Made by a program: the position numbers and the translations under genes. Below are positions 8,151 to 17,396 of a stretch of DNA of 39,287 bases, piece after piece; positions within the stretch are counted from its first letter, which is position 1, and each line of letters opens with the position of its first letter. The stretch comes from Duganella callida (GTDB taxonomy: Bacteria; Pseudomonadota; Gammaproteobacteria; Burkholderiales; Burkholderiaceae_D), in the NCBI RefSeq assembly GCF_004614165.1, contig NZ_SPVG01000021.1, forward strand, positions 1-39,287, written 5' to 3'. The notes beneath the pieces were generated by a model that was not told the origin of the DNA, searched no databases, and saw nothing but the letters and a program-made list of their open reading frames with translations.

Positions 8151-10837
8151 AAGTGGTAATTCAGCTCGATCCAGCCCTGGCGGCCGACCGGGCTGTAATT
8201 ACCGACCGGGTAGTAAGGCCAGCCGGCACTGCTGTCCGCCTTGACCTGGTTGAACAGGTTGTTCAGCGCCACCGAGACGGTGGCGCGGTCGTTCAGGCGA
8301 TACACCACGCTGGCGTTGACCAGGGTGGTCGGCGTCAGGAATGCCTCGCCGGCGGCGTTGGGCGTTTTGCCGTAACGCTGCAGGAACAGGGTATGGGACC
8401 ATTTGCCGGTATTCCAGGTCAGGCTGGCGTTCAGCTTGTCGCGCCAGTCGTAGTTGGTCAGGTCTGCCAGATCGTCCTTGAGCGGATCGCCGGAAAACTG
8501 GCGCGAGTGCTTGTTCAGCGTCTTCGAGTAGTTGGCCTTGGCGATGAAGTTGCCATAGTCCCTGGTGCGGAACACGTACTTGCCGGCGACATCCATGCCA
8601 TCCACGCTGGTCGCAGCGGCATTGATCGGATTGACCAGGATGGACTTGATCTCGCCCGGACGGTTCAGCGCATTGTCCGGGAAGCGGGTGATGCGCGCAA
8701 TCGCGTCGGCGCAGGTCGGCGAGCTCAGATCGCCGCCGATGCGGCAGGCCGCTTCGTCGCGCAGCAGCTGGTCGGCATCCAGATTGGTGACCAGGTCGCT
8801 GATCTTGATGTTCCAGTAATCGAGCGAGATATCCAGGTCCGCGCTCGGCGACCAGACGATACCGAGGCCGGTCGAGCGCCCCTTCTCCGAACGCAGATCC
8901 TTGCTGCCGGTCTGCACGTAATCCGCGCCCGGCGAGTAGTTGGCGAACTCGCAGCCGGCAATCGCCTGGCCGGCCTTGGCGCAGCGGTAGTAATCGGTGC
9001 TGGACGAGTAATAGCCGGTGCCGCGCGCCTTGTAGATGTAGTTCATGTCCGGCGCGCGGAAGCTGGTGGCATAGGTGCCGCGCACCAGCAGCTGCTTGAG
9101 CGGACGCCATTCGATGCCGCCGTTGTAGGTGAACTTGCCGTCATCGCGGCCGGCGAAGTTGTAGCGGTCATAGCGCCCGGCCAGCGTCGCATCCACGGTT
9201 TCGATCACCGGGATGCTGGCTTCCGCGCCCAGCGCGTAGCGCTTGCGGGTGCCGGCCGTCACGTCCGAACCGGTGGCGACATTGAAATAGCCCTGATTGA
9301 TGCGCGCGTCCGGCTCATTGGAAAAGCCCTGCTTGCCCAGCTCCGCCACCGCCGCCAGCTTCACCGGACCGGCCGGCAGCGTGAACGCTTCACCGTTGGC
9401 GGTCAGACTCAGTGTGTTGGTCCACGACTTGTCGTCGCTGACCGAAGCGCCGGTGATGCTGTCGAATTCCTGCGGCGTCAGGCGTTTGGTCAGGCGCGCC
9501 GGATCGGGCGCGAAGATCGCCACGCCGTTCTTGTCCACGCCCAGCTGCGGGCCGAGGAAAAAGCTGTCGATATTCGCCAGCGCGCGCGGACGGTGATCCT
9601 GGCTGGTGTACAGCGAAGCCGTGTAGCTGGCCTCGTAGTTCCAGGTGGTGCCGGTGATGGCGCCGCGCAGGCCCAGCGAAATCGAGCTGGCCTTGTCGTC
9701 CCAATAGCGGTTGTAGCGATCCACGCCGCCCATCTCTTCCGGCGAAATGTAACGGTTCCATGCCTCGTAGGCGCTGGTGTTCTGGTTCCAGAAATAGCTG
9801 TCGGTCAGCGAGCGCGACGTCCACGACGGCCCGCGCGTATTGTTGGTGCTGCGGTTCTGGCCATACAGCGCCTCCGCGAACAGCGTGGTGGTCGGCGACA
9901 GCTCGTAATTGGCGCTGCCGAACAGATTCTGACTGCTGTTTTTGGTGATGGTGGTCCAGTAGGTCGGGCTGACTTTCGGGCTGGCGCAATAGCTGCCGGT
10001 CTTGGATGCATAGCTCACCGTGCTGCCGCCGAACAGATCGCCGATGGCCGCGCAGGCGGCGCCCAGGTCCACGTACTTGCCGGTGCTGACGTTTTTGCGG
10101 CCCATCACCGAGGTCGGCGCCACGCCGGTCCTGCTGGCCATGAAGTCGCGGTCGGCGCTCCACAGCGGATCGCGCTCCAACAGCTCGAGGCTGAACAGCG
10201 TGTTCAGCTTGTCGAAGCTCTTGCCGCCGGTGATTTGCACCCGCTTGTCGCCGGCGCCGCCGCGCGAGGTCGCACCGGCCTTCAGATTCACATCCAGCCC
10301 ATCAAACTGCTTCTTCAGAATGATGTTGACCACCCCGGCAATCGCATCCGAGCCGTACACGGCCGAAGCGCCGCCGCTGAGAATCTCGACGCGCTCCACC
10401 ACGCTCGACGGGATGTTCGCCAGATTGGTGAAATTGACCGTACCGTCGTACGCGATCGGGAAGTCCGCCAGGCGGCGGCCGTTGAGCAGCACCAGCGTAT
10501 GGTTCGGCCCCAGGCCGCGCAAGCTGATGGCGTTGGCCGACGGCGTAAAGGTATTGCCGTAATCGGCGCCCTGGGTAAAGCCGCTGTTCTGGGTCTGATT
10601 GCTCAGCGCATCGAAAACGTTACGGAAGCCCTGTTTTTCCAGGTCATCGGCGGTCAGCACCGTCACCGCCGACGGGCCTTCCAGACTGGCGCGCGGGATA
10701 CGCGAGCCGGTGATCACCACCGCGGGCGGCGTAGTGGCCGCCGCATCCTGAGCCAGCGCCACGGTAGGGGCGGCAACGCCGGCCAACAGCGCGATAGCGC
10801 CAGCGGCCAACGGGTTCAGCTTACATGTTGTAGGCAT
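8141..10837 (-). CDS. TonB-dependent outer-membrane receptor
   Basis: An 898-residue outer-membrane receptor for energised uptake. The signal peptide ends A-L-A at residue 29. The plug domain, about 40-175, contains V-V-I-T-G-S-R-I, S-L-R-G-L-G, L-V-L-L-N-G-R-R and S-G-G-A-S-A-V-Y-G-S-D-A-I-A-G-V-V-N-I, all hallmark plug motifs. A beta-barrel follows to the C-terminal W-I-E-L-N-Y-H-F. The GSRI start and lack of a signalling extension suggest the large class that imports plant- or peptide-derived compounds rather than a classic siderophore receptor, but the ligand is not readable. It is convergent with the MFS gene, and its upstream neighbour on the same strand is separated by a 72-bp palindrome, so it is probably a single-gene transcript. 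Confidence 0.93.
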   Translation of the reverse strand: MPTTCKLNPLAAGAIALLAGVAAPTVALAQDAAATTPPAVVITGSRIPRASLEGPSAVTVLTADDLEKQGFRNVFDALSNQTQNSGFTQGADYGNTFTPSANAISLRGLGPNHTLVLLNGRRLADFPIAYDGTVNFTNLANIPSSVVERVEILSGGASAVYGSDAIAGVVNIILKKQFDGLDVNLKAGATSRGGAGDKRVQITGGKSFDKLNTLFSLELLERDPLWSADRDFMASRTGVAPTSVMGRKNVSTGKYVDLGAACAAIGDLFGGSTVSYASKTGSYCASPKVSPTYWTTITKNSSQNLFGSANYELSPTTTLFAEALYGQNRSTNNTRGPSWTSRSLTDSYFWNQNTSAYEAWNRYISPEEMGGVDRYNRYWDDKASSISLGLRGAITGTTWNYEASYTASLYTSQDHRPRALANIDSFFLGPQLGVDKNGVAIFAPDPARLTKRLTPQEFDSITGASVSDDKSWTNTLSLTANGEAFTLPAGPVKLAAVAELGKQGFSNEPDARINQGYFNVATGSDVTAGTRKRYALGAEASIPVIETVDATLAGRYDRYNFAGRDDGKFTYNGGIEWRPLKQLLVRGTYATSFRAPDMNYIYKARGTGYYSSSTDYYRCAKAGQAIAGCEFANYSPGADYVQTGSKDLRSEKGRSTGLGIVWSPSADLDISLDYWNIKISDLVTNLDADQLLRDEAACRIGGDLSSPTCADAIARITRFPDNALNRPGEIKSILVNPINAAATSVDGMDVAGKYVFRTRDYGNFIAKANYSKTLNKHSRQFSGDPLKDDLADLTNYDWRDKLNASLTWNTGKWSHTLFLQRYGKTPNAAGEAFLTPTTLVNASVVYRLNDRATVSVALNNLFNQVKADSSAGWPYYPVGNYSPVGRQGWIELNYHFGG

Positions 10838-10934
10838 TGTAAATATTCCAGCAATGAAAAGGTCGCCACCTTATCAATTCAGGAATAAAAACTGAACGAA
10901 TGTTTGGTTACATGCTTATGCACTATTTGGGTGC

Positions 10935-11017
10935 AAAAAAAGAGATCGGGGTCAGAGCCGATATTCGCACATTGGATCGCGCGCGATTCAATGTCCGAAT
11001 GTCGGCTCTGACCCCGA
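10935..11017 (-). terminator. 72-bp near-perfect palindrome followed by seven T (REP-like terminator)
   Basis: Arms 10946-10981 and 10982-11017 are complementary at 33 of 36 positions and meet with no spacer at TCGCG/CGCGA. Each outer end carries TCGGGGTCAGAGCCGA. On the minus strand the hairpin starts 15 bases after the stop of the indolepyruvate oxidoreductase gene and is followed, after four bases, by seven T (10941-10935), so it can act as its terminator. The GGGGTCAGAGCC ends recall palindromic REP-type repeats seen in proteobacterial genomes; only one copy is in this window. No other gene lies between 10838 and 11032. Confidence 0.75.
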
Positions 11018-11032
11018 CTTGGTGACTGCCGA

Positions 11033-14000
11033 TCAGGCGGCGTGCGGTTCCGGTGACGGCGCCGGGGCTGGCGTTGGTTTGCCAAAGTTGGCCAGCAAGG
11101 CAGCTTCCTTCTGTTTGGCCGCCTTCAGGTGCCGCTCCTTGACGTGGCCGTAGCCGCGGATGTCTTCCGGGATGCTGGCGATGGCGACCGCCTGCGCCAG
11201 GTTGTCCGCCGTCAGCTTGGGCAGCAGGCCGGCGATGGTCTGGCGGTATTCGGCGATCAGCGCGCGCTCCATCTTGCGCTCCGCGGTGCGGCCGAACGGG
11301 TCCAGCGGCGTGCCGCGCAGGCCCTTGAATTTGGCCAGCACGCCGAAGGCTTTCATCATCCACGGTCCGTACTGCTTCTTGATCAGGTGCCCCTGGGCGT
11401 CGGTCCTGGCAAAGATCGGCGGCGCCAGGTGGAACTTCAGCTGGATGTCGCCTTCGAACATGCCGGCGATCTTCTGCTGGAATGCGCCATCCGTGTACAG
11501 GCGGGCGACTTCGTATTCATCCTTGTACGCCATCAGCTTGTAGTAGTAACGCGCCACCGCTTCGGTCAGGCGGGTGCCCTTGCCCAATTTGGCCTCGGCC
11601 GCGCCGACTTCATCGACAAACGATTTATACTGTTTGGCATAATCGCTGTTCTGGTAGGCCGTCAGCAATTCGATGCGCTTGGCGACGATGTCGTCCAGCG
11701 TCTGGATGCGTTTGAATTCGATCACCTTGGCCGGCGTGGTCAGCCTGGTCACCGATGCCAGGTCGTGCGCGGCGGTGCGGCCCCAGTTGAAGGCCGCCTT
11801 GTTGAACGCGACCGATACGCCATTCAGTTCGATCGCCTTCATCAGCGCCGCTTCGCTCAGCGGCACGTGGCCCTTTTGGAAGGCATAGCCCAGCATGAAC
11901 ATGTTGGTGGCGATCGAGTCGCCCATCAGCGCGGTGGCGATCTGGCCGGCGTCGACAAAGGCGACGTTCTCATTGCCGCAGGCGCGGACGATTTCGCCGC
12001 GCGAGCCGGCGTCCGGGAATTGCCAGTTCGGGTTCTTCACGAACGCCGCGGTGGTGGCGCCGCTGGAATTGATCATCGCGTGCGTGCGGCCTTCGCCCAT
12101 GCGCGACAGGGCGTCGCGCGAGGCGGTCACGATCAGGTCACAGCCGATCACCAGGTCGGCGCTGCCGGTGCCGACGCGGGTCGAGTGCAGGTCGCTCTGG
12201 TGGTCCGCCAGGCGCACGTGCGACATGACCGGGCCGCCCTTCTGCGCCAGGCCGCTCATGTCCAGCACGATGGCGCCCTTGTTCTCAACGTGCGCCGCCA
12301 TGGCCAGGATCTGGCCGACGGTCACCACGCCGGTGCCGCCGATGCCGGTGATCAGGATGCCGTACGGCTGCGCCGTCGAAGGCAGCGCCGGCGCAGGCAA
12401 GACCGGCATCGGCGTATCACCGACGGCGGCTTTCTTCGGCTTCTTCAGCGCGCCGCCTTCCACCGTGACGAAGCTCGGGCAAAAACCGGTGGTGCACGAG
12501 AAGTCCTTGTTGCAGGAGGACTGGTTGATCTGGCGCTTGCGGCCCAGGTCCGTCTCCAGCGGCTCCACCGACAGGCAGTTCGACTGCACCGAGCAGTCGC
12601 CGCAGCCTTCGCACACGGCTTCGTTGATCACGGCGCGCTTGGCCGGATCGGGGTATTCGTTGCGCTTGCGGCGGCGGCGCTTTTCCGACGCGCAGGTCTG
12701 GTCGTAAATCATGGCCGACACGCCCGGCTTGTCGCGCAGTTCGCGCTGCACGTCCATCAGTTCGCTGCGGTGGCGCACGGTGACGCCCGGCGCCCAGTTG
12801 TAATCGGACGGGTATTTTTCCGGCTCGTCGGTCACCACGATGATCGGCGACACGCCTTCCGCCGCGATCTGGCGCGAGATCATGCCCGGGTCCAGCGGAC
12901 CGTCGAAGGTCTGGCCGCCGGTCATGGCCACTGCGTCGTTGAACAGGATCTTGTAGGTGATGTTGACCTTGGCCGCCACCGCCGCGCGGATCGCCAGTAT
13001 GCCCGAGTGGAAGTAGGTGCCGTCGCCAAGGTTGGTGAACACGTGCTTCTCGTTGGTGAACGGCGCCTGACCGACCCAGGTGACGCCTTCCGCGCCCATG
13101 TGGGTGAAGGTCGAGGTTTCGCGGTCCATCCACAGTACCATGTAGTGGCAGCCGATGCCGGCCAGCGCGCGCGAACCTTCCGGCACCTTGGTCGAGGAGT
13201 TGTGCGGGCAGCCGGAGCAGAAATACGGGATACGGTCGGTCTCCGGATTGGCTTTTACCGGCAGCGACTTCAGCGCCGCTTCCTTCGCTTCCAGATAGGC
13301 GATACGCTCCTGCACGCGCTTGGCCACCGGATGGCCGTCGCAGTAGTGGGCGATGCGCGAGGCGATCGCGCGCGCGATCTGCGCCGGGTTCAGTTCATAG
13401 GTGGCGGGCAGCAGCCAGTCGCCGTGGCCGGTCTTGCCGTGGTTGCTCCATTCGCCGGTGTCGTCGAACTTGCCGACCACGCGCGGACGCTGGGCGTCAG
13501 GCAGGTTATACAACTCTTCCTTCAGCGCGTATTCGAGAATCTGGCGCTTCTCCTCCACCACCAGGATCTCGTCCAGGCCCTTGGCGAATTCGTGCACGCC
13601 GTCCGCTTCCAGCGGCCAGGTCATGCCGATCTTGTACAGACGGATACCGATGTCGGCCGCGGCCTGCTCGTCGATGCCCAGGTCGGCCAGCGCCTGGCGC
13701 GTGTCCAGGTAGGATTTGCCGGCGGTGATGATGCCGATCTTCGGCTTGGGCGAATCCCAGATGATCTTGTTCAGCTTATTCGCGCGGCAGTAGGCCAGCG
13801 CGGCGTACCACTTGTAGCTGTTCATGCGGACTTCCATGTCCAGCACCGTGTCCGGCCAGCGGATATTCAGGCCGCCCGGCGGCAGTTCGAAGTCGGTCGG
13901 CAGCTGGATCTGCACGCGGTCCGGATCGAAGTCCACCACCGCGCCCGATTCGATGATATCGGTCACGCACTTCATCGACACCCACAGGCCGGTGTAGCGG

Positions 14001-14608
14001 CTCATGGCCCAGGCATGCAGACCGTAGTCGATGTATTCCTGCACCGACGACGGATACAGCACCGGAATGCCGCAGGCGTTCAGGATGTGGTCCGACTGGT
14101 GCGCGGTCGAAGATGATTTGGCCGCGTGGTCGTCGCCGGCCAACACCAGCACGCCGCCATGTTTGGCGGAGCCGGCGTTGTTGGCATGCTTGAAGACGTC
14201 GCCGCAGCGGTCCACTCCCGGGCCTTTGCCGTACCACATCGAGAAGACGCCATCGTACTTGGCGTCCTTGAACAGATTGGTCTGCTGGGTGCCCCAGACG
14301 GCGGTCGCCGCCAGGTCTTCATTCATCCCGGGATGGAACTTGACGTGATGTTCGTCGAGGTATTTCTTGGCCTTCACCGCCGTCATGTCGACGCTGGTGA
14401 CAGGCGAACCGCGGTAGCCGGTGATGTAGCCCGCGGTATTCAGGCCCGCTTTCAGATCGCGCTCGCGCTGCAGCATCGGCAGGCGGATCAGCGCCTGGGT
14501 GCCGGTCATGAAGGCGCGGCCACGCTCCAGCGTCCATTTGTCGTCGAGGGTGATTTCTTCCGTATTGATGGACGGATCTAGCAGCAAACCCTTGTGAGGT
14601 GCATTCAT
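11033..14608 (-). CDS. Single-chain indolepyruvate/phenylpyruvate ferredoxin oxidoreductase
   Basis: An 1191-residue fused 2-oxoacid oxidoreductase of the aerobic proteobacterial type, which oxidatively decarboxylates aryl-pyruvates from aromatic amino acids to aryl-acetyl-CoA. The N-terminal two thirds are IorA-like: pyrimidine-binding region, then the thiamine diphosphate motif G-D-G-T at about 534 ending L-F-N-D-A-V-A-M-T-G-G. A Cys-rich segment near 660-700 (C-E-G-C-G-D-C then C-N-K-D-F-S-C) probably binds Fe-S. An IorB-like gamma domain starts G-I-G-G-T-G-V-V-T at about 752. The last 250 residues match the extra C-terminal domain of this family. GGAGACACCA precedes the ATG. It lies 112 bases after hppD, probably in one transcript. 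Confidence 0.9.
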   Translation of the reverse strand: MNAPHKGLLLDPSINTEEITLDDKWTLERGRAFMTGTQALIRLPMLQRERDLKAGLNTAGYITGYRGSPVTSVDMTAVKAKKYLDEHHVKFHPGMNEDLAATAVWGTQQTNLFKDAKYDGVFSMWYGKGPGVDRCGDVFKHANNAGSAKHGGVLVLAGDDHAAKSSSTAHQSDHILNACGIPVLYPSSVQEYIDYGLHAWAMSRYTGLWVSMKCVTDIIESGAVVDFDPDRVQIQLPTDFELPPGGLNIRWPDTVLDMEVRMNSYKWYAALAYCRANKLNKIIWDSPKPKIGIITAGKSYLDTRQALADLGIDEQAAADIGIRLYKIGMTWPLEADGVHEFAKGLDEILVVEEKRQILEYALKEELYNLPDAQRPRVVGKFDDTGEWSNHGKTGHGDWLLPATYELNPAQIARAIASRIAHYCDGHPVAKRVQERIAYLEAKEAALKSLPVKANPETDRIPYFCSGCPHNSSTKVPEGSRALAGIGCHYMVLWMDRETSTFTHMGAEGVTWVGQAPFTNEKHVFTNLGDGTYFHSGILAIRAAVAAKVNITYKILFNDAVAMTGGQTFDGPLDPGMISRQIAAEGVSPIIVVTDEPEKYPSDYNWAPGVTVRHRSELMDVQRELRDKPGVSAMIYDQTCASEKRRRRKRNEYPDPAKRAVINEAVCEGCGDCSVQSNCLSVEPLETDLGRKRQINQSSCNKDFSCTTGFCPSFVTVEGGALKKPKKAAVGDTPMPVLPAPALPSTAQPYGILITGIGGTGVVTVGQILAMAAHVENKGAIVLDMSGLAQKGGPVMSHVRLADHQSDLHSTRVGTGSADLVIGCDLIVTASRDALSRMGEGRTHAMINSSGATTAAFVKNPNWQFPDAGSRGEIVRACGNENVAFVDAGQIATALMGDSIATNMFMLGYAFQKGHVPLSEAALMKAIELNGVSVAFNKAAFNWGRTAAHDLASVTRLTTPAKVIEFKRIQTLDDIVAKRIELLTAYQNSDYAKQYKSFVDEVGAAEAKLGKGTRLTEAVARYYYKLMAYKDEYEVARLYTDGAFQQKIAGMFEGDIQLKFHLAPPIFARTDAQGHLIKKQYGPWMMKAFGVLAKFKGLRGTPLDPFGRTAERKMERALIAEYRQTIAGLLPKLTADNLAQAVAIASIPEDIRGYGHVKERHLKAAKQKEAALLANFGKPTPAPAPSPEPHAA

Positions 14609-14720
14609 TGGTGTCTCCAGAATTCTCGAATACTCGGCGGCACTGCCGGGTAGGCGCTGCCGCTTGCGTGCCGGTGCTCAGTCTGTCGCTTTGCTACCGG
14701 CTTTGGTACTACTCTACTCC

Positions 14721-15839
<1,119 letters not shown>

Positions 15840-15927
15840 GCGTGTCTCCTTATGGCGAATAGCGCACAGTATAGACCCGTCCCGCCAGCATTAAATTGCC
15901 AACAATTCCCCATGCTTCCGGTTTTGA

Positions 15928-15940
15928 GCAATAATATTGC
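15928..15940. promoter_or_regulatory. Putative Lrp/AsnC operator between hppD and its regulator
   Basis: GCAATAATATTGC is a perfect dyad with six-base arms in the 127-base divergent region. It is AT-rich in an otherwise GC-rich segment and lies 27 bases before the regulator start. Such dyads are typical Lrp-family sites; binding is inferred from position. Confidence 0.5.
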
Positions 15941-15966
15941 CTTAATCAAGAATAATCGAGGAATTT

Positions 15967-16488
15967 ATGACCAAGATCGCGCTGGACAAAACCGACCGCA
16001 AGATTCTGTCCATTTTGCAGGCCGACGGTCGCCTGTCGAACCAGGACGTGGCCGAGCAGGTCGCCCTGTCGCCATCGCCGTGCCTGCGCCGCATCAAGCG
16101 CCTGGAAGAAGCCGGGGTAATCCGCCAGTACGTGGCGCTGCTGGACCCGGACAAGATCGGCCTGGGCCTGCTGGCCTATGTGAACGTGCGGCTGGAGAAG
16201 CACAGCGAGGCGGCGGCGCACAGCAACGCGCGCGCGCTGGGCGCCGCCAACGCGCCGCCGTCGCCGCGCGCCGACTTCGCCGATTCGGTGGCGCAGTGGC
16301 CGGAGGTGGTGGCCTGCTACGCCATGACCGGCGAGATGGACTATCTGCTGCGCGTGCACGTGGAAGACATGGACCACTTCTCGCGCTTCATGATGGCGAC
16401 GCTGCTGCGTCATCCCGCGGTGCTGGATGTGAAATCCTCCTTCGCCCTGCAGCGCATCAAGGACACCACCGCGCTGCCGCTGGTGTGA
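15967..16488 (+). CDS. Lrp/AsnC-family transcriptional regulator
   Basis: A 173-residue feast/famine regulator. The N-terminal helix-turn-helix covers about 3-60 (L-D-K-T-D-R-K-I-L-S-I-L-Q-A-D-G-R-L-S-N, then C-L-R-R-I-K-R-L-E-E-A-G-V-I). The ligand-binding RAM domain follows, with Y-A-M-T-G-E-M-D-Y-L-L-R-V and the C-terminal S-S-F-A-L. Between the first RAM strand and its first helix, at about residues 80-98, there is an Ala/Pro/Asn-rich stretch longer than in E. coli Lrp. GAGGAATTT precedes the ATG. It is divergent from hppD and probably controls aromatic amino acid catabolism. Its stop codon lies in the first of three 10-bp repeats. Confidence 0.93.
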   Translation: MTKIALDKTDRKILSILQADGRLSNQDVAEQVALSPSPCLRRIKRLEEAGVIRQYVALLDPDKIGLGLLAYVNVRLEKHSEAAAHSNARALGAANAPPSPRADFADSVAQWPEVVACYAMTGEMDYLLRVHVEDMDHFSRFMMATLLRHPAVLDVKSSFALQRIKDTTALPLV

Positions 16489-16515
16489 TCTGGTGTGATC
16501 TGGTGTGATCACCAG
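16481..16515. repeat. Three tandem 10-bp repeats plus hairpin joining two convergent gene ends
   Basis: TGGTGTGATC occurs three times in exact tandem at 16481, 16491 and 16501. The regulator stop (TGA 16486-16488) is in copy one, and the stop of the convergent gene (TCA 16509-16511 on plus) uses the end of copy three. Copy three with the next bases forms CTGGTG-TGAT-CACCAG (16500-16515), a six-bp stem. No T run follows. Confidence 0.85.
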
Positions 16516-17267
16516 AGTTTAGCCAGCGGCAGCACCACGCCGCTGAACAGCGACCAATCCTGCGAGGCCGAGGTGAGCCCGCGCGCCGCGCCGAAGTCGA
16601 TCACCAGGTTCTTGTTGACGCTATAGGTGGCGGCCAGCAGCAGCTGGGCGGTGTTGGGCTGCTGGCGCACGTGGGTACCGGACAGTTCGCCGATCAGGCC
16701 CCAGCGCTCGCCCGTCGGCACGGAGAACGAAGTCGCCCAACCGGTCTGCGCCCGGCCGCTGTCCGGCTGTGCGCCGCCCAGCCGCGTGACATTCAGATTG
16801 GCGTCCATGTGCACCGCGCCCAGGTCCTGGCTGTAGATGCCGTTCAGCGTGTAGTCGGGGTGACCGCTGCCGATGGTGTCTTTCGCCGTCGGAATTTTCG
16901 CGCCCAGCTCCAGGCCGAAGGCGGTGGCGCTGTCGATCACGAAGGCGCGCTTCAGCACCAGTGTGGTGTCGCCGACGCCGCGCTGGCGCGGGCCGCCGTC
17001 AACCCGCTCGGAGACGTAGCCCTCTCCGCCCAACAGCACGCCCCACTGTTCGTTGAACGCCAGCTTGAAGGTATATGGCAGGCTGGCGCGCCGGTCACCA
17101 TCCGCCTTGCTCCCCAGGTAGCCGGTTTCGAATTCCAGCTGCCCCGGCGTGGGCAGCTGCGCCGGACTGGAGACCGACGGGCGATAAGGCGTGACGCCAT
17201 CATCCTGCGCGTGCGATGCCGCCGACACGGCGGCCAGCAGCAGCATCAAGTTCAATTTTTTCATCAT
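16509..17267 (-). CDS. Outer-membrane beta-barrel protein, MetA-like transporter family
   Basis: A 252-residue exported protein. A signal peptide runs to A-S-H-A at about residue 20. The rest alternates short amphipathic strands such as G-Q-L-E-F-E-T-G-Y-L, W-G-V-L-L-G-G-E-G-Y and T-A-F-G-L-E-L-G-A-K-I-P-T, and ends with an aromatic residue, as outer-membrane barrels do. The pattern resembles the Phenol_MetA_deg-type transporter group, an uncertain family assignment. Two ATGs in tandem (17267 and 17264) could both start it; the ribosome binding site is weak. A perfect 19-bp palindrome sits five bases upstream. It is convergent with the Lrp gene and divergent from the next TonB receptor. Confidence 0.78.
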   Translation of the reverse strand: MMKKLNLMLLLAAVSAASHAQDDGVTPYRPSVSSPAQLPTPGQLEFETGYLGSKADGDRRASLPYTFKLAFNEQWGVLLGGEGYVSERVDGGPRQRGVGDTTLVLKRAFVIDSATAFGLELGAKIPTAKDTIGSGHPDYTLNGIYSQDLGAVHMDANLNVTRLGGAQPDSGRAQTGWATSFSVPTGERWGLIGELSGTHVRQQPNTAQLLLAATYSVNKNLVIDFGAARGLTSASQDWSLFSGVVLPLAKLW

Positions 17268-17271
17268 CCGA

Positions 17272-17290
17272 TTATTTTCTCAGAAAATAA
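17272..17290. promoter_or_regulatory. Perfect 19-bp palindrome at the start of the beta-barrel gene
   Basis: TTATTTTCTCAGAAAATAA has nine-base arms around a single C. It lies four bases before the first possible ATG of the minus-strand gene and about 107 bases before the plus-strand TonB receptor start. It could be an operator or an RNA hairpin occupying the ribosome binding site; no regulator can be named. Confidence 0.5.
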
Positions 17291-17396
17291 ATCGCCGGCG
17301 TGCCGTTCGTTTCATCTTGTCACGTGCATTTCACAATCCATCCCTAGAATCCGCGCTTCTCGCCCAGTGAGGCATCATTTCTAGCAAGGGGAAATT

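Noticed and set aside
6899-10888. A 1329-codon open frame on the plus strand across the MFS and TonB receptor region
   Set aside because: It is out of frame with MFS and antisense to a clear TonB receptor. Its composition (Gly/Arg/Ala/His/Gln-rich, no motifs) is what high-GC antisense frames produce.
11129-14116. A 995-codon plus-strand frame opposite the indolepyruvate oxidoreductase
   Set aside because: Low-complexity Arg/His/Val/Ala composition without domains; the minus-strand gene has full family motifs.
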